A stretch of 64,000 nt of DNA from Microvirga soli (GCF_016734765.1 NZ_JAERQE010000002.1:310001-374000); one strand, 5' to 3'; counted from the stretch's first letter, positions 8,961 to 17,419 are shown. A program made the numbers and translations. The notes: a model not told the origin generated them from the sequence alone.

Positions 8961-10658
8961 TTAGACGGCAGCCACGATCAGGGCGACAGCGGCTGCCACG
9001 GTGAGGAGGCTACCCCGATCCTTGAGTGCGAACACCACAGGATCGTCATCCATGATCCGCCGCCCGGCGAGCATCAGTGCCCGCGCGATCCAGAACATCA
9101 GCAACGGGCCCACGAGCCAAAGGAGTTGGGGACGCGAATAGAGCTCATTGACGCTGTCGCTCGAGATGTAGAGGGCCAGAATCGTCACGGCGTTGAAGCC
9201 GGCCGCCGCAGCCAGGGCCGCCACGATGTCCAAGTCGCTGTTCTTATAGTCGCGGCTGGTGGGGTCGGGCAAGTTGGCGTCCCGGCGTGCCGCCAGTTCC
9301 ACGTAGCGCTTGATGAGGGCCAGCGACATGAAGATCATCATGCTGAAGGCAATCAGCCACTCCGACACGGCCACGGATATGGCCACGGCACCACCGACTA
9401 CTCGGACCGAGTAAAGGCCAGCCAGCGTGATCACGTCGACCACCATCATGCGCTTGAGCACGAAGGAATAGGCGGTGGTCAGGGTAAAATAGCCCAGCAA
9501 CACGCCTAAGAACGACAGCGAAACAGCAGACCCAACAGCCAAGGCTGCGAGAAAGAGAACAGGTATGGCCATGACGCCATGCATCAGCGGGATGGCGCCG
9601 CTCGGCAGCGGGCGCTTGCACTTGCTGCGATGCCCCCGGTCGTCCTGCAGATCAACCAGATCGTTCAGGATGTAGATGCTCGATGCGCAGAGCGAGAAGG
9701 CGATGAAGGCCAGAACGGCCTGGGTAACGGCCTCCAGCGTGAACAGGTGAGCCGCCAGGAGCGGGAGGAAGATAAGCGCGTTCTTGGCATATTGATGCAC
9801 GCGCAGCATCTTGGCCCAGGTTCGCCACGTCGGGCGCGCATGGTTCAGATGCTCCGCCTCGGGGCATTGGCGGGCAAGCCTCTTCCTCACCCCGGCAGGG
9901 GTGCGGATGGCAATCGATTGGGCGGCCTTTTCCCAGACGGGCAGGTCGGCAGCGTCGTTTCCGACATAATCGAACCCGCGCTCGCCGAAGGCCTCAACGA
10001 GCTGCTGGGCTTTCCTGTGGCCGGCCAGATTCGTGGTCTCGTTGGAAGCGAACCATCCGGTGAAGAGGCCAAGATGATCGGCGATGCTCCTCACCAGACG
10101 CTCATGGCTGGCGGACGCAAGATAAACCGGGCGTCCGGCCGCTCTGGCCTGACGGATCAGGGACAGGACCTCAGGATCGTAAGGCAACGTTCCCGGATCG
10201 AAATCGACAGGTTCGGACAGGCGGTGCTTCAACGCGGCCTTGCCCCGGGAGAGAGCCATCAGCATGTCGACGATGGATTGCGGCCGACGGCCCAATTCCG
10301 AGAAGGCGGTCTCGATCAGCAGGTCGGAGGCAATCAGGGTGCCGTCGAGATCCACCACGAGGGGGCGGGACACCTCCTTGGGAGTCTCGATCTCAAGGGT
10401 CGTCCAGTGCGCCTCGTCACTCTCATATCGGCGATCGGGCCGCTCATGGGAGCGAAGGCTGCGGGCTCGATGGGGCAAGGTCTGCGATTTGAGTTCAGAT
10501 TGCACCAAGAGCCCGTGCTCCCATTTTAAAAAGACATCAAAGAACGTGTGTTTACTGATTCTGCCGCCGTGTAGATGGAGCACCGCTGCTCCATGCCAAG
10601 CCATTTTTGCTCCTTCCAGCCAACGATCATCGTCGTCTGGCTGATCCGGACTCGTCAT
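8961..10658 (-). CDS. HAD-UbiA fusion: phosphatase plus polyprenyl-phosphate phosphoribosyltransferase-like protein
   Basis: Two domains are fused. Residues about 100-265 form a HAD-type hydrolase with DLDGT at 103-107, a SAS motif at 182-184 and GND at 233-235. Residues about 275-565 form a UbiA-type integral membrane prenyltransferase with NDLVDLQDDRGH starting at 332 and a KRP at 348-350. Mycobacterial UbiA Rv3806c transfers phosphoribose from PRPP to decaprenyl phosphate, and a separate phosphatase (Rv3807c) is thought to remove the 5-phosphate; the HAD domain could do that second step. The first roughly 95 residues look non-homologous and polar, so translation may really start near the HAD domain at a GTG behind AAGGAG (about 10360-10390). 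It heads the seven-gene operon. Confidence 0.8.
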   Translation of the reverse strand: MTSPDQPDDDDRWLEGAKMAWHGAAVLHLHGGRISKHTFFDVFLKWEHGLLVQSELKSQTLPHRARSLRSHERPDRRYESDEAHWTTLEIETPKEVSRPLVVDLDGTLIASDLLIETAFSELGRRPQSIVDMLMALSRGKAALKHRLSEPVDFDPGTLPYDPEVLSLIRQARAAGRPVYLASASHERLVRSIADHLGLFTGWFASNETTNLAGHRKAQQLVEAFGERGFDYVGNDAADLPVWEKAAQSIAIRTPAGVRKRLARQCPEAEHLNHARPTWRTWAKMLRVHQYAKNALIFLPLLAAHLFTLEAVTQAVLAFIAFSLCASSIYILNDLVDLQDDRGHRSKCKRPLPSGAIPLMHGVMAIPVLFLAALAVGSAVSLSFLGVLLGYFTLTTAYSFVLKRMMVVDVITLAGLYSVRVVGGAVAISVAVSEWLIAFSMMIFMSLALIKRYVELAARRDANLPDPTSRDYKNSDLDIVAALAAAAGFNAVTILALYISSDSVNELYSRPQLLWLVGPLLMFWIARALMLAGRRIMDDDPVVFALKDRGSLLTVAAAVALIVAAV

Positions 10659-10865
10659 TTATGGCTGTCGGGCAGAACTTGACGGCAAACCAACAAACGC
10701 GGCTGTAAAAAGTTTCATGAACGGGTTTGCTTCGTTGCCTTGAAGGGCAGATTCCAAGGAGGGGACAGGGGCTCTGTTGAGGTCGAAAAGCGTTAACCAT
10801 CACCTTTAACTGCGTGGCAAGGATGTTGGGCCAGTGTTTGTCTCAATCCATGAGGAGGATCTGAG
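10659..10865. other. Divergent gap upstream of the arabinose-type operon
   Basis: This 207-bp gap separates the operon head from the small plus-strand gene at 10866 and should carry the operon promoter. TTAACCAT at 10793-10800 is a CtrA-type half-site, and a second TTAAC follows at 10806-10810 with a 9-nt spacing, which is not the canonical CtrA spacing. I see no terminator or RNA gene. Confidence 0.35.
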
Positions 10866-11081
10866 ATGAACGAATGGTCAGGGCGCAAATGGGAGCCTGT
10901 CACCGAGGAGCGCCTGCTCCGGGCGATCGATGTCCTCGTCGACATAGCCAAAGAGCATGGGCCGGCCTTCGATCCTGTTCTGGAAACGGTGAGGCAAGAG
11001 CTGCACGATTTTCGCCGTCAGCACTCAGCCGCTGGGCAGGTTGAGCACGAGGCTGGTGCTCTCCTCCGTAAGGCAGGCTAA
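10866..11081 (+). CDS. Small hypothetical protein (71 aa)
   Basis: I do not recognise the family. The product is a 71-residue, highly charged, probably helical cytoplasmic protein without membrane or signal segments. The gene is credible because AGGAGG lies 7-8 nt before the ATG and because it is separated from its neighbours by its own upstream region with TTAACCAT. It lies next to small stress-type genes. Confidence 0.6.
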   Translation: MNEWSGRKWEPVTEERLLRAIDVLVDIAKEHGPAFDPVLETVRQELHDFRRQHSAAGQVEHEAGALLRKAG

Positions 11082-11170
11082 AGCCTCCTGCCTGGCGGTC
11101 TGCCAAGGCCGCTTCATCACAATGTGCGGGAAGCTCGATCAGGCGACCTCTGGCTCGCGCCGCTGCAGCA

Positions 11171-11407
11171 TCAAATCGGCTGCAACTGCTCCTCGCGGAC
11201 GAGACGTGCGGGTCCATCATGGGTTCCCCGCACGTGATACTGAAAGCCTGCTTGATCCGCTGGAAGGAGACGGGTGACTTCCCATACGTCGTCAGGGCGC
11301 GCAATATCGGTGGTCGTCACCATGTTCAGAAAGGCTTCCACCGTGTTGGTGCTTGCAAGCTTGACCAGATGCACCCGGTCTCCGACTTTGAACTTGTGCG
11401 ACGTCAT
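11171..11407 (-). CDS. Small SH3-like barrel hypothetical protein (78 aa)
   Basis: The preferred start is ATG 11407, giving MTSHKFKVGDRVHLVKL; GGGGGA precedes it. A longer frame to 11479 would run through the divergent promoter. The pattern KVGDRV near the start, a central WEVTRLLP, then YHVRG and a final LVREEQLQPI resembles small conserved alphaproteobacterial proteins with an SH3-like beta barrel of unknown function. It is divergent from the response regulator at 11478 and shares with it an EcfG-type promoter motif that can be read in both directions, so stress control is inferred. Confidence 0.65.
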   Translation of the reverse strand: MTSHKFKVGDRVHLVKLASTNTVEAFLNMVTTTDIARPDDVWEVTRLLPADQAGFQYHVRGTHDGPARLVREEQLQPI

Positions 11408-11443
11408 GGCGCGATCCCCCGCTCGATAATCACCTGAGCAGTA

Positions 11444-11468
11444 GGAACTAACATAGGTTAGTTTCGTT
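11444..11468 (+). promoter_or_regulatory. EcfG-type general stress promoter, possibly bidirectional
   Basis: GGAAC at 11444-11448 and CGTT at 11465-11468 are separated by exactly 16 nt, which matches the EcfG consensus GGAAC-N16/17-CGTT of alphaproteobacterial general stress promoters. The interval also contains a perfect 7-bp inverted repeat, AACTAAC-ATAG-GTTAGTT (11446-11463). Because of this symmetry the minus strand also reads GGAAC-N16-AGTT, one mismatch from consensus, facing the 78-aa gene. On the plus strand the -10 ends only 9 nt before the ATG at 11478, so the transcript could be nearly leaderless. Confidence 0.6.
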
Positions 11469-11477
11469 CCACGCCTC

Positions 11478-11864
11478 ATGATGAACAGCTATTCACACCG
11501 CTCCCCCGTCGTTCTGCTGGTTGAAGATGAGCCGCTTGTGCGCATGGCAGCCGCCGACGATCTGCAGGATGCCGGCTTTCATGTTCTTGAAGCTGCCAAT
11601 GCCGATGTCGCGCTGGCGGTTCTGGAATCGTGCTCCGACGACGTGCAGGTTCTCTTCACGGATATCGATATGCCTGGCTCCATGAACGGACTGGCTCTTG
11701 CCGAGAACGTTCAGCAGCGCTGGCCGCACATCTCGCTCCTGATTTCCTCGGCCTACCATCGTCCCGCTCCCGAGGCGCTTCCTGACGACGGGCGGTTCGT
11801 GCCAAAACCCTATTGCAGTGACGATGTCGTCCAACAGATTCAAGAACTCGTCACGAACCATTGA
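11478..11864 (+). CDS. Single-domain CheY-like response regulator
   Basis: The product is a 128-residue receiver domain without an output domain. The acidic pair Glu16-Asp17, phosphoacceptor Asp62 (TDIDMPG) and Lys110 (PKPY) are present. The usual Thr/Ser-Gly switch reads ISSAY, so Ser serves that role. Such receivers are common partners of hybrid histidine kinases in rhizobial stress signalling; the partner is not in this window. An EcfG-like promoter lies immediately upstream. A second ATG at 11481 is an alternative start. It is unlikely to be the chemotaxis CheY, since two better candidates lie in the che units. Confidence 0.85.
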   Translation: MMNSYSHRSPVVLLVEDEPLVRMAAADDLQDAGFHVLEAANADVALAVLESCSDDVQVLFTDIDMPGSMNGLALAENVQQRWPHISLLISSAYHRPAPEALPDDGRFVPKPYCSDDVVQQIQELVTNH

Positions 11865-11880
11865 ACCCGATCTACTTGTC

Positions 11881-12765
11881 TCAGACCGATTGCCGAACGG
11901 GCGGCTTGACCGTGACGGTGATCGCGAAGCGGCGCGTTCCCCCGGGTTGAATGGAAACAAGCCCGGGCTTGCCTGAAAAATCGCCGGTAAAGTCCTGCGG
12001 ATCCGCATGGCCCTGCCAAGGCTCGATGCAGATGAAGCCTGCCCCTGGCTTGGTCCAGATCCCTAAATGCGGCATGTCAGGAAAGTCGACGCGCAGCCAA
12101 GCACTGCCACGGGCACCGTACTCGACGGAACGACTTTCCAGCTGATCGAACACAAAAGCGTCTGCCTTGAAGAGATCGTCGCCCAGAGCGAGGGTTCGGT
12201 TCCGTATGGGGCTAGGATCAGCCTGACGGCTGATAAGGCCATCGACAGGCCGACGGATCGGCGCCGTTTCCTCCTGCTCGAACCGGATTTCATGGTCCTC
12301 GCGTGGGGCATCGTAGGGCAGCGGCCACCGAAAGGCCGGGTGGAAGCCGAATGATATGGGCATCGCGGAGGAGCCGGTATTTGTCACCGCAGCTGTGATG
12401 CTCAAAGCGGCGCCTTCAACTGCATAGGTCACATCAAGTTGGAAGGGAAAAGGATAGCGTTGAAGCGTTGCCTCGCTGGATCGGAGCCGGAGGCGACATT
12501 GGAATGGGTTTTCTTCTTCGACCTCGAAGCGGGACGTGCGAGCAAAGCCATGTCTGGGCAACTCGTACTCCAAGCCATTGATATGGATGCGGTCATCTTT
12601 CACACGACCGACAATGGGAAACAGCAGCGGAGATCGCCCGGTCCAGAACGCGGGATCTCCATCCCACAACCAATCACGTCCCTGCTCATCCTGAAGGCGA
12701 ATGAGCTCGGCACCATCGGCCGATATCTCGGCACGCAGTTGTGGACTGGAGATCGTGACGCTCAT
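11881..12765 (-). CDS. Aldose 1-epimerase family protein (LacX-like)
   Basis: The product is a 294-residue single-domain protein of the galactose-mutarotase superfamily. Visible landmarks are GDPAFWTGRSPLLFPIVGR near residues 36-54, ELPRHGFAR near 69-77, GFHPAFRW near 141-148, and IEPWQGHAD toward the C-terminus. These match the LacX/YihR-like branch rather than classical GalM. It is expected to interconvert anomers of an aldose in the cytoplasm; the substrate cannot be read from sequence. It converges with the response regulator, with 16 nt between them, and has no sugar-catabolic neighbours. Confidence 0.85.
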   Translation of the reverse strand: MSVTISSPQLRAEISADGAELIRLQDEQGRDWLWDGDPAFWTGRSPLLFPIVGRVKDDRIHINGLEYELPRHGFARTSRFEVEEENPFQCRLRLRSSEATLQRYPFPFQLDVTYAVEGAALSITAAVTNTGSSAMPISFGFHPAFRWPLPYDAPREDHEIRFEQEETAPIRRPVDGLISRQADPSPIRNRTLALGDDLFKADAFVFDQLESRSVEYGARGSAWLRVDFPDMPHLGIWTKPGAGFICIEPWQGHADPQDFTGDFSGKPGLVSIQPGGTRRFAITVTVKPPVRQSV

Positions 12766-12906
12766 TCCTCAGCCTACCCTTTCAGGCCCCTGTCTCGGCA
12801 CGCAGGCGCGGAGAGACAGATGGGGCTGGAGGCAGGATCGGCAAGGCAGGCGGAAGAATGCAAGAAGAAAGCCCAAACTTCCTTCGAACCATCTTTGTAG
12901 CGTGTC

Positions 12907-15900
12907 CTATGACCTGTTTGCCGACTTGTCAGGCCGTGGTCTGACAAGCATAGACTTCCAGCGGCTCACGAGATCCGGAATCTGTGAGGCCGCCATTGGC
13001 TTTGCGTATAGGAAGCCTTGGGCATGGTCGCAGCCCAAGTCGCGCAGGCGTCGGGCCTGACCATGTGTCTCCACTCCCTCGGCCGTGACCTGGAGCTGCA
13101 GGCTCTTGCCCAGGCTGATAACCGCCGCGACGATGGCTTCATCATCGGAGTCCTGCTCCAGATCCCGCACGAAGCTTCGGTCGATCTTGATATGATCGAC
13201 AGGAAATTGCTTGAGATGGGTCAAAGATGCATATCCGGTCCCGAAGTCATCCAGCGCGATCTGGATTCCATGATGCCGGAACTGGGCGAGTGCCGAAGAC
13301 ACATTGTCCGAGTTTCTGCCAAGAAGAACGGTTTCGGTGACTTCCACCTCGAAAGATGAGGCTGGCACCCTCAATCGGTCGAGCGTCCGCAGCAGGTTGT
13401 CGACAATAGCTGATTGGCTGAACTCAGCTGGCGACAGATTTAGGGCGACCCGGCCAAGCAAAAGATCCTGATCCAGCCAGCTTCGAACATCTGCAGCAAC
13501 TTTCGCGATCAGCTGCTTGCCGATCGACGCCGCAATGTCATGGTCTTCGAATACTGCGCCGAAGTAGCCTGGGGTGAGAATGCCCTCTGTTGGATGCTGC
13601 CACCGTGCCAGAGCCTCAAGGCCGATGATCTCTCCTGTCGTGAGACAGATCTTAGGTTGATAGAAGGGAACGATCTCATCGTTGGAGATAGCCTCACGTA
13701 TGTCCCGTCCGAGAGAAACGCGTTGCTCGATGACGTTCCGCATCGCAGGAGAGTAGGTGATGACCCGGTTCCGCCCCTGAGACTTGGCTTGGTACATCGC
13801 GATGTCCGCGTCCTTGATGAGCTCGGCCGGATTTCCGTCATGATCGGGATAAGCGGCGATGCCGATGCTCACTCGGCTGATCAGCGTCCTTTTCTGGTAG
13901 ATGAACGGCTGCCGAAGTTTTTCGGCGATCAGTGAGCCGAGCCTCGTCGCGTTCTCCAGCTTCAAGGGATCGACGACGAGAACGGCAAATTCGTCGCCGC
14001 CGATTCGCGCCACGGTATCGCATCCGCGTACCATCGTGGATAGGCGACGGGCCGTTTCCTGCAGCAGAGCATCCCCAGCATCATGACCAAGGGTGTCATT
14101 GATGTCCTTGAAGTCGTCCAAGTCAATCAGGAGAAGGCTGACACTTGTGCTGTTCTGCCGGGCGCTATCGAGAGCGCTCTCCAGGCGATGCTGAAACAGG
14201 GTGCGATTGGGGAGACCTGTCAGCGCATCATGATTGGCTGAGCGCCAGATTTCCCTCTCCGCCTCCTTCTGCTCACTGATATCGAAGGTGACACCCACGA
14301 TGCGATCAGGACCAGCCTGCTCGCCACGGGCACGCAGCCATCGCGTTTCTCCGCTGGGCAGGACATAGCGGCATTCGATGGAACTGGCTCCATCTGCCCG
14401 GATTTCTCCCAGGAATCCTTCGACCTTCTGATGGTCGTCGGGATGGATGCCCGTCATGAAGGTTCCGTCGGTGCCTGGCCTTATTCCAAGCAGCGCGAGC
14501 GAGTTCTCGGAGCGGGTGGTCGCCCCCGACTGCGGGTTGAACTCCCACGCGATCATGTGGGCTGCCTTCAGGGCGAGCTGCAGACGCTCCTCGCTTTTCC
14601 TCAGCGCCTGTTCCGACTGTTTGCGCTCGTGAATGTCCATCGCAATGCCGAACCATTGCTCGACATTGCCCTGCTCGTTCTTCAAGGGTTGGCCACGCAC
14701 GATGAACCAGCGGTACATGCCATCCAAGGCGCGGCGCAAGGGCATCTCGATCTCGAAAGATGCGCCTTCGCCGAGGGCTTCATGCCATCTACCGAGGATC
14801 TGCTCCCGATAGAGGGGGGCGATGACCGAGATCCAGCTCCCGGTAAGGCCGTTCTCGGAGCGCAGCCCGGTGTACTCGTACCAGAGCTCGTTGCAATAGG
14901 TGAAGTTTCCATCCGGAGCGCTGAACCAGACAATCTGTGGGGTGCTCATCGATGCCGGCATGGCATCCACAAGGGTCCGAAGGCGCATCTCGCTTTTCCG
15001 AAGACGCTCTTCCGTTGCGCGAAATTCTGTGATGTCCCGTGAGATGCAAAGGAAGCCCTGTGGGGCACGGTCGCGTCCCGTGATGGGAGTCACGACGACA
15101 TCCCACCACTTTCGGGTTCCTGTCATCGTCGCGCACGGGCCCTGGAAGCGCCCGATTCCGCCCGATTTGACAGCCTCGACAGCCGTGCTGGCGTCCTCGC
15201 CGGCGATGGTGCTCCAGATATCCGTCCAGTGTCGGCCCTCAATCGTGCGGAAATCCTCGACGTCCATGGCGCGCATGCCGCCCTGGCTCATGAAGCGGAG
15301 ACGTCCCTTCAGGTCGAAAACCTTGATGCAGTCATCAGAACTCGCCAAAAGGCGACGGGTGAACTCTTCGTTTTCCGCTGCTGTCTTGCTCGTGCGTTTC
15401 AGCTCGAGCTGACACATGACGGCTTGCGCGAGTGTCGAAAGCGCTTCCCCCTGCTGTTTAGTGAGACCTTCAGGTCGCGCGTCATGATCGAGAACGCAGA
15501 GCATCCCGAGAGGCAGGCCATCCTTCGTAATGAGCGGAACTCCCGCGTAGAAGGAGACCTCCGGTTCACCTTCGACACGGATTCTATCCTTGAACCTTGG
15601 GTCGAGGCTCAAGTCGGAGACGACGAATAGCCCGGGCTGAAGGATGGCATGGTTGCAGACCGAGTTCTCACGAGGTGTCGCTGCGAATTCCAGTCCGATG
15701 CTGGCTTTGAACCACTGCCGATGTTCGTCGAGGAAGGAGATACAGGCGATTGGAGTCTCGCAGATCTGAGCCGCTATCTTTGCAAGGTTGTCGAACTCAA
15801 TTTCCGGCACTGTATCCAGAATGTCGTGGTTACGGAGCGCAGCAAGGCGTTCGACTTCCCTCCAATGAGGCAGATTGCTGTGACCAGAACACTCTTGCAT
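12907..15900 (-). CDS. GAF-PAS-PAS-PAS-GGDEF-EAL cyclic-di-GMP protein
   Basis: The product is a 997-residue cytoplasmic sensor and output protein. Domains in order are GAF (about 25-165), three PAS/PAC units (about 175-555), GGDEF (about 560-725) and EAL (about 735-985). RIGGDEFAV is intact near residue 633, and an RxxD inhibitory-site motif (RGCD) lies five residues before it. The EAL domain has GLEALARWQHP near 763, DDFGTGYASL, KIDRSFV and AEGVET. Both diguanylate cyclase and phosphodiesterase sites therefore look complete. No membrane segments are seen. Being next to the flagellar regulator, it may influence the motile-to-sessile switch, but that is inference. Its N-terminal GAF could bind a small ligand. 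Confidence 0.92.
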   Translation of the reverse strand: MQECSGHSNLPHWREVERLAALRNHDILDTVPEIEFDNLAKIAAQICETPIACISFLDEHRQWFKASIGLEFAATPRENSVCNHAILQPGLFVVSDLSLDPRFKDRIRVEGEPEVSFYAGVPLITKDGLPLGMLCVLDHDARPEGLTKQQGEALSTLAQAVMCQLELKRTSKTAAENEEFTRRLLASSDDCIKVFDLKGRLRFMSQGGMRAMDVEDFRTIEGRHWTDIWSTIAGEDASTAVEAVKSGGIGRFQGPCATMTGTRKWWDVVVTPITGRDRAPQGFLCISRDITEFRATEERLRKSEMRLRTLVDAMPASMSTPQIVWFSAPDGNFTYCNELWYEYTGLRSENGLTGSWISVIAPLYREQILGRWHEALGEGASFEIEMPLRRALDGMYRWFIVRGQPLKNEQGNVEQWFGIAMDIHERKQSEQALRKSEERLQLALKAAHMIAWEFNPQSGATTRSENSLALLGIRPGTDGTFMTGIHPDDHQKVEGFLGEIRADGASSIECRYVLPSGETRWLRARGEQAGPDRIVGVTFDISEQKEAEREIWRSANHDALTGLPNRTLFQHRLESALDSARQNSTSVSLLLIDLDDFKDINDTLGHDAGDALLQETARRLSTMVRGCDTVARIGGDEFAVLVVDPLKLENATRLGSLIAEKLRQPFIYQKRTLISRVSIGIAAYPDHDGNPAELIKDADIAMYQAKSQGRNRVITYSPAMRNVIEQRVSLGRDIREAISNDEIVPFYQPKICLTTGEIIGLEALARWQHPTEGILTPGYFGAVFEDHDIAASIGKQLIAKVAADVRSWLDQDLLLGRVALNLSPAEFSQSAIVDNLLRTLDRLRVPASSFEVEVTETVLLGRNSDNVSSALAQFRHHGIQIALDDFGTGYASLTHLKQFPVDHIKIDRSFVRDLEQDSDDEAIVAAVISLGKSLQLQVTAEGVETHGQARRLRDLGCDHAQGFLYAKPMAASQIPDLVSRWKSMLVRPRPDKSANRS

Positions 15901-16732
15901 GTAAAAAACTGCCCGTTGGGGAGCATAGGAGCTTTTCAGGAATGTCGGGCTGCAACCGACTCAGCGGAGCGGCATCATGCCTCGAGCAGGTGCTCGATCC
16001 GCTGCAATTCTCTGATCCGGGCCAACCGGTAAAATGGCTGTGCGTCATGCCGGCTCTCAGAGAGAACCTGCCATAGTGCTGATGAGTTCTTGTCTGCAAT
16101 GATCGAAGAATCTTCAACCGAATGGGGTAGTTGCCGCCTCGCGTAAGGTCAAGAAGCCAAGCCGCGACACCACGCTTTAGAGTTAACAGAGGCTTCATGA
16201 CAGACTTGCCCAATGTAAAGCCTGTAGGCTCCTGTTCTGTCGGCATGATGATCTGTCGTCAGCAAGTGCCCGGAAGGGCTTTTCTCCGCGAACTGCGGGA
16301 GCCATTGGCTATGCAATCCGACTTTGGAAGGCTGCTGTCTTCGCCAGTCGCGTAGGTGGTTCTACGTAGCCGCGAATTTCGCAAATTACGTAGTTACATG
16401 AAATCATAACGGCTCCTCCAGAAGGCTTGAGAAGGGAGGCTGAGTTCTGTTGTCTGAAAAATATCAGATTTAACAATCCCTTGAGCTTGTCGCTCGTGCG
16501 CTTCTGTCGTGAGCGAGCGGGATAATTTACCTGATAAATCTTTGATTAACGTTGGTTAAGGAGCATTAACCATAAGCTAGTAACATCTCCCTTTATTTAC
16601 GTATTGTCCGACAAGGGGCCAAAATATAGTTTCTGTCTCAGCCGCTCAGCGATGTTGAACACAGTAAATATAACGCGAGTGGAAAGCATATAAATATAAA
16701 ACGCACTTAATCACTAAGGCGGGGCAGAAGAA
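15901..16732. other. 832-bp non-coding region upstream of the flagellar regulator
   Basis: No convincing gene is present; short frames here lack ribosome sites and coherent composition. The right half becomes distinctly AT-rich. It contains three TTAA tetramers spaced exactly 10 bp apart (16546, 16556, 16566), the last within TTAACCAT, and a perfect inverted repeat GGTTAA-N6-TTAACC (16554-16571). This is probably the long leader and control region of the ftcR-like gene plus the promoter of the minus-strand GGDEF-EAL gene. A small RNA cannot be excluded. Confidence 0.5.
16546..16573. promoter_or_regulatory. Candidate CtrA-type binding region before ftcR
   Basis: TTAA occurs at 16546-16549, 16556-16559 and 16566-16569, one helical turn apart, and the last copy forms TTAACCAT, a known CtrA half-site sequence. 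The classical full site is TTAA-N7-TTAAC; here the gap is N6, so the match is imperfect. The site lies about 160 nt before the regulator's start codon. Confidence 0.4.
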
Positions 16733-17419
16733 ATGTATATCGTCGTCGATGACCGGCAGATGGTTACGTCTGGATATGTTGCAAGCTTCAAGCGTGAAGG
16801 CATATCCTCCCTTGGCTTATACGCAGATGAGTTCAGCGACTGGCTTGAGACGGCCTCCGATGCCGATCTGGAAGCCGTACAGGGCTTCGTGCTGGGCACC
16901 TTCGAAGAGCGGGTTCACTCCGCCGAAAGCATCCGGCGCTACTCGAAGGCCCCAATCATCGCATTGAGCGATGTCCGCTCTCTCGAGGAGACGCTGGAGC
17001 TCTTCACCGCGAAATTTGACGATGTCGTCCGTAAGCCCGTTCATGTTCGGGAAATTCTTGCACGGGCCGAAGCCGTATGGCGCCGGGTGAATGCAAGCGC
17101 GGGTAAGAAGGTTCAGGATGAGAGCGACAGGCTCAAGGTTTTCTTCGACGGTCGCGACCCGGAGATCGACGGTCTTCCTCTCTCCCTTCCCCGCCGTGAG
17201 CGGCACATCCTTGAGTACTTGGTTCGCAAGAAGGGCCACCGACTGACCAAGAAGCAGATCTTCGATGCGGTCTACGGGATCTATAGCGATGATGTCGAAG
17301 ACAGCGTTGTCGAGGGGCACATCAGCAAGCTGCGCAAGAAGCTGCGGCAGCGCCTCGGTTATGACCCGATCGATGCCAAGCGGTATATCGGTTACTCCTA
17401 CGTCGGAATCGCGTCGTAG
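16733..17419 (+). CDS. ftcR: FtcR/Rem-like flagellar transcriptional regulator (orphan OmpR-type)
   Basis: The product has 228 residues: an N-terminal receiver-like domain (1-115) and a C-terminal winged-helix DNA-binding domain (about 135-228) with SLPRRERHILEYLV, VVEGHISKLRKKL and YIGYSYVGI. The layout and length match FtcR of Brucella and Rem of Sinorhizobium, activators of flagellar genes. The receiver keeps Asp6-Asp7 and Lys101, but the phosphoacceptor position reads VLGTF (Gly55), with no Asp. It is therefore probably not controlled by phosphorylation. No kinase gene is adjacent. It stands alone between two non-coding stretches of about 0.8 kb. Its likely targets are the flagellar units from 29 kb onward. 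Confidence 0.85.
   Translation: MYIVVDDRQMVTSGYVASFKREGISSLGLYADEFSDWLETASDADLEAVQGFVLGTFEERVHSAESIRRYSKAPIIALSDVRSLEETLELFTAKFDDVVRKPVHVREILARAEAVWRRVNASAGKKVQDESDRLKVFFDGRDPEIDGLPLSLPRRERHILEYLVRKKGHRLTKKQIFDAVYGIYSDDVEDSVVEGHISKLRKKLRQRLGYDPIDAKRYIGYSYVGIAS

Noticed and set aside
9579..10529. 316-codon plus-strand frame opposite the HAD-UbiA gene
   Set aside because: Antisense to clear HAD and UbiA motifs; composition is that of a shadow frame and no ribosome site is present.
10793..10810. TTAACCAT...TTAAC upstream of the 71-aa gene as a full CtrA site
   Set aside because: The half-site is exact but the gap between TTAA units is 9 instead of 7, so it is mentioned only in the gap entry.
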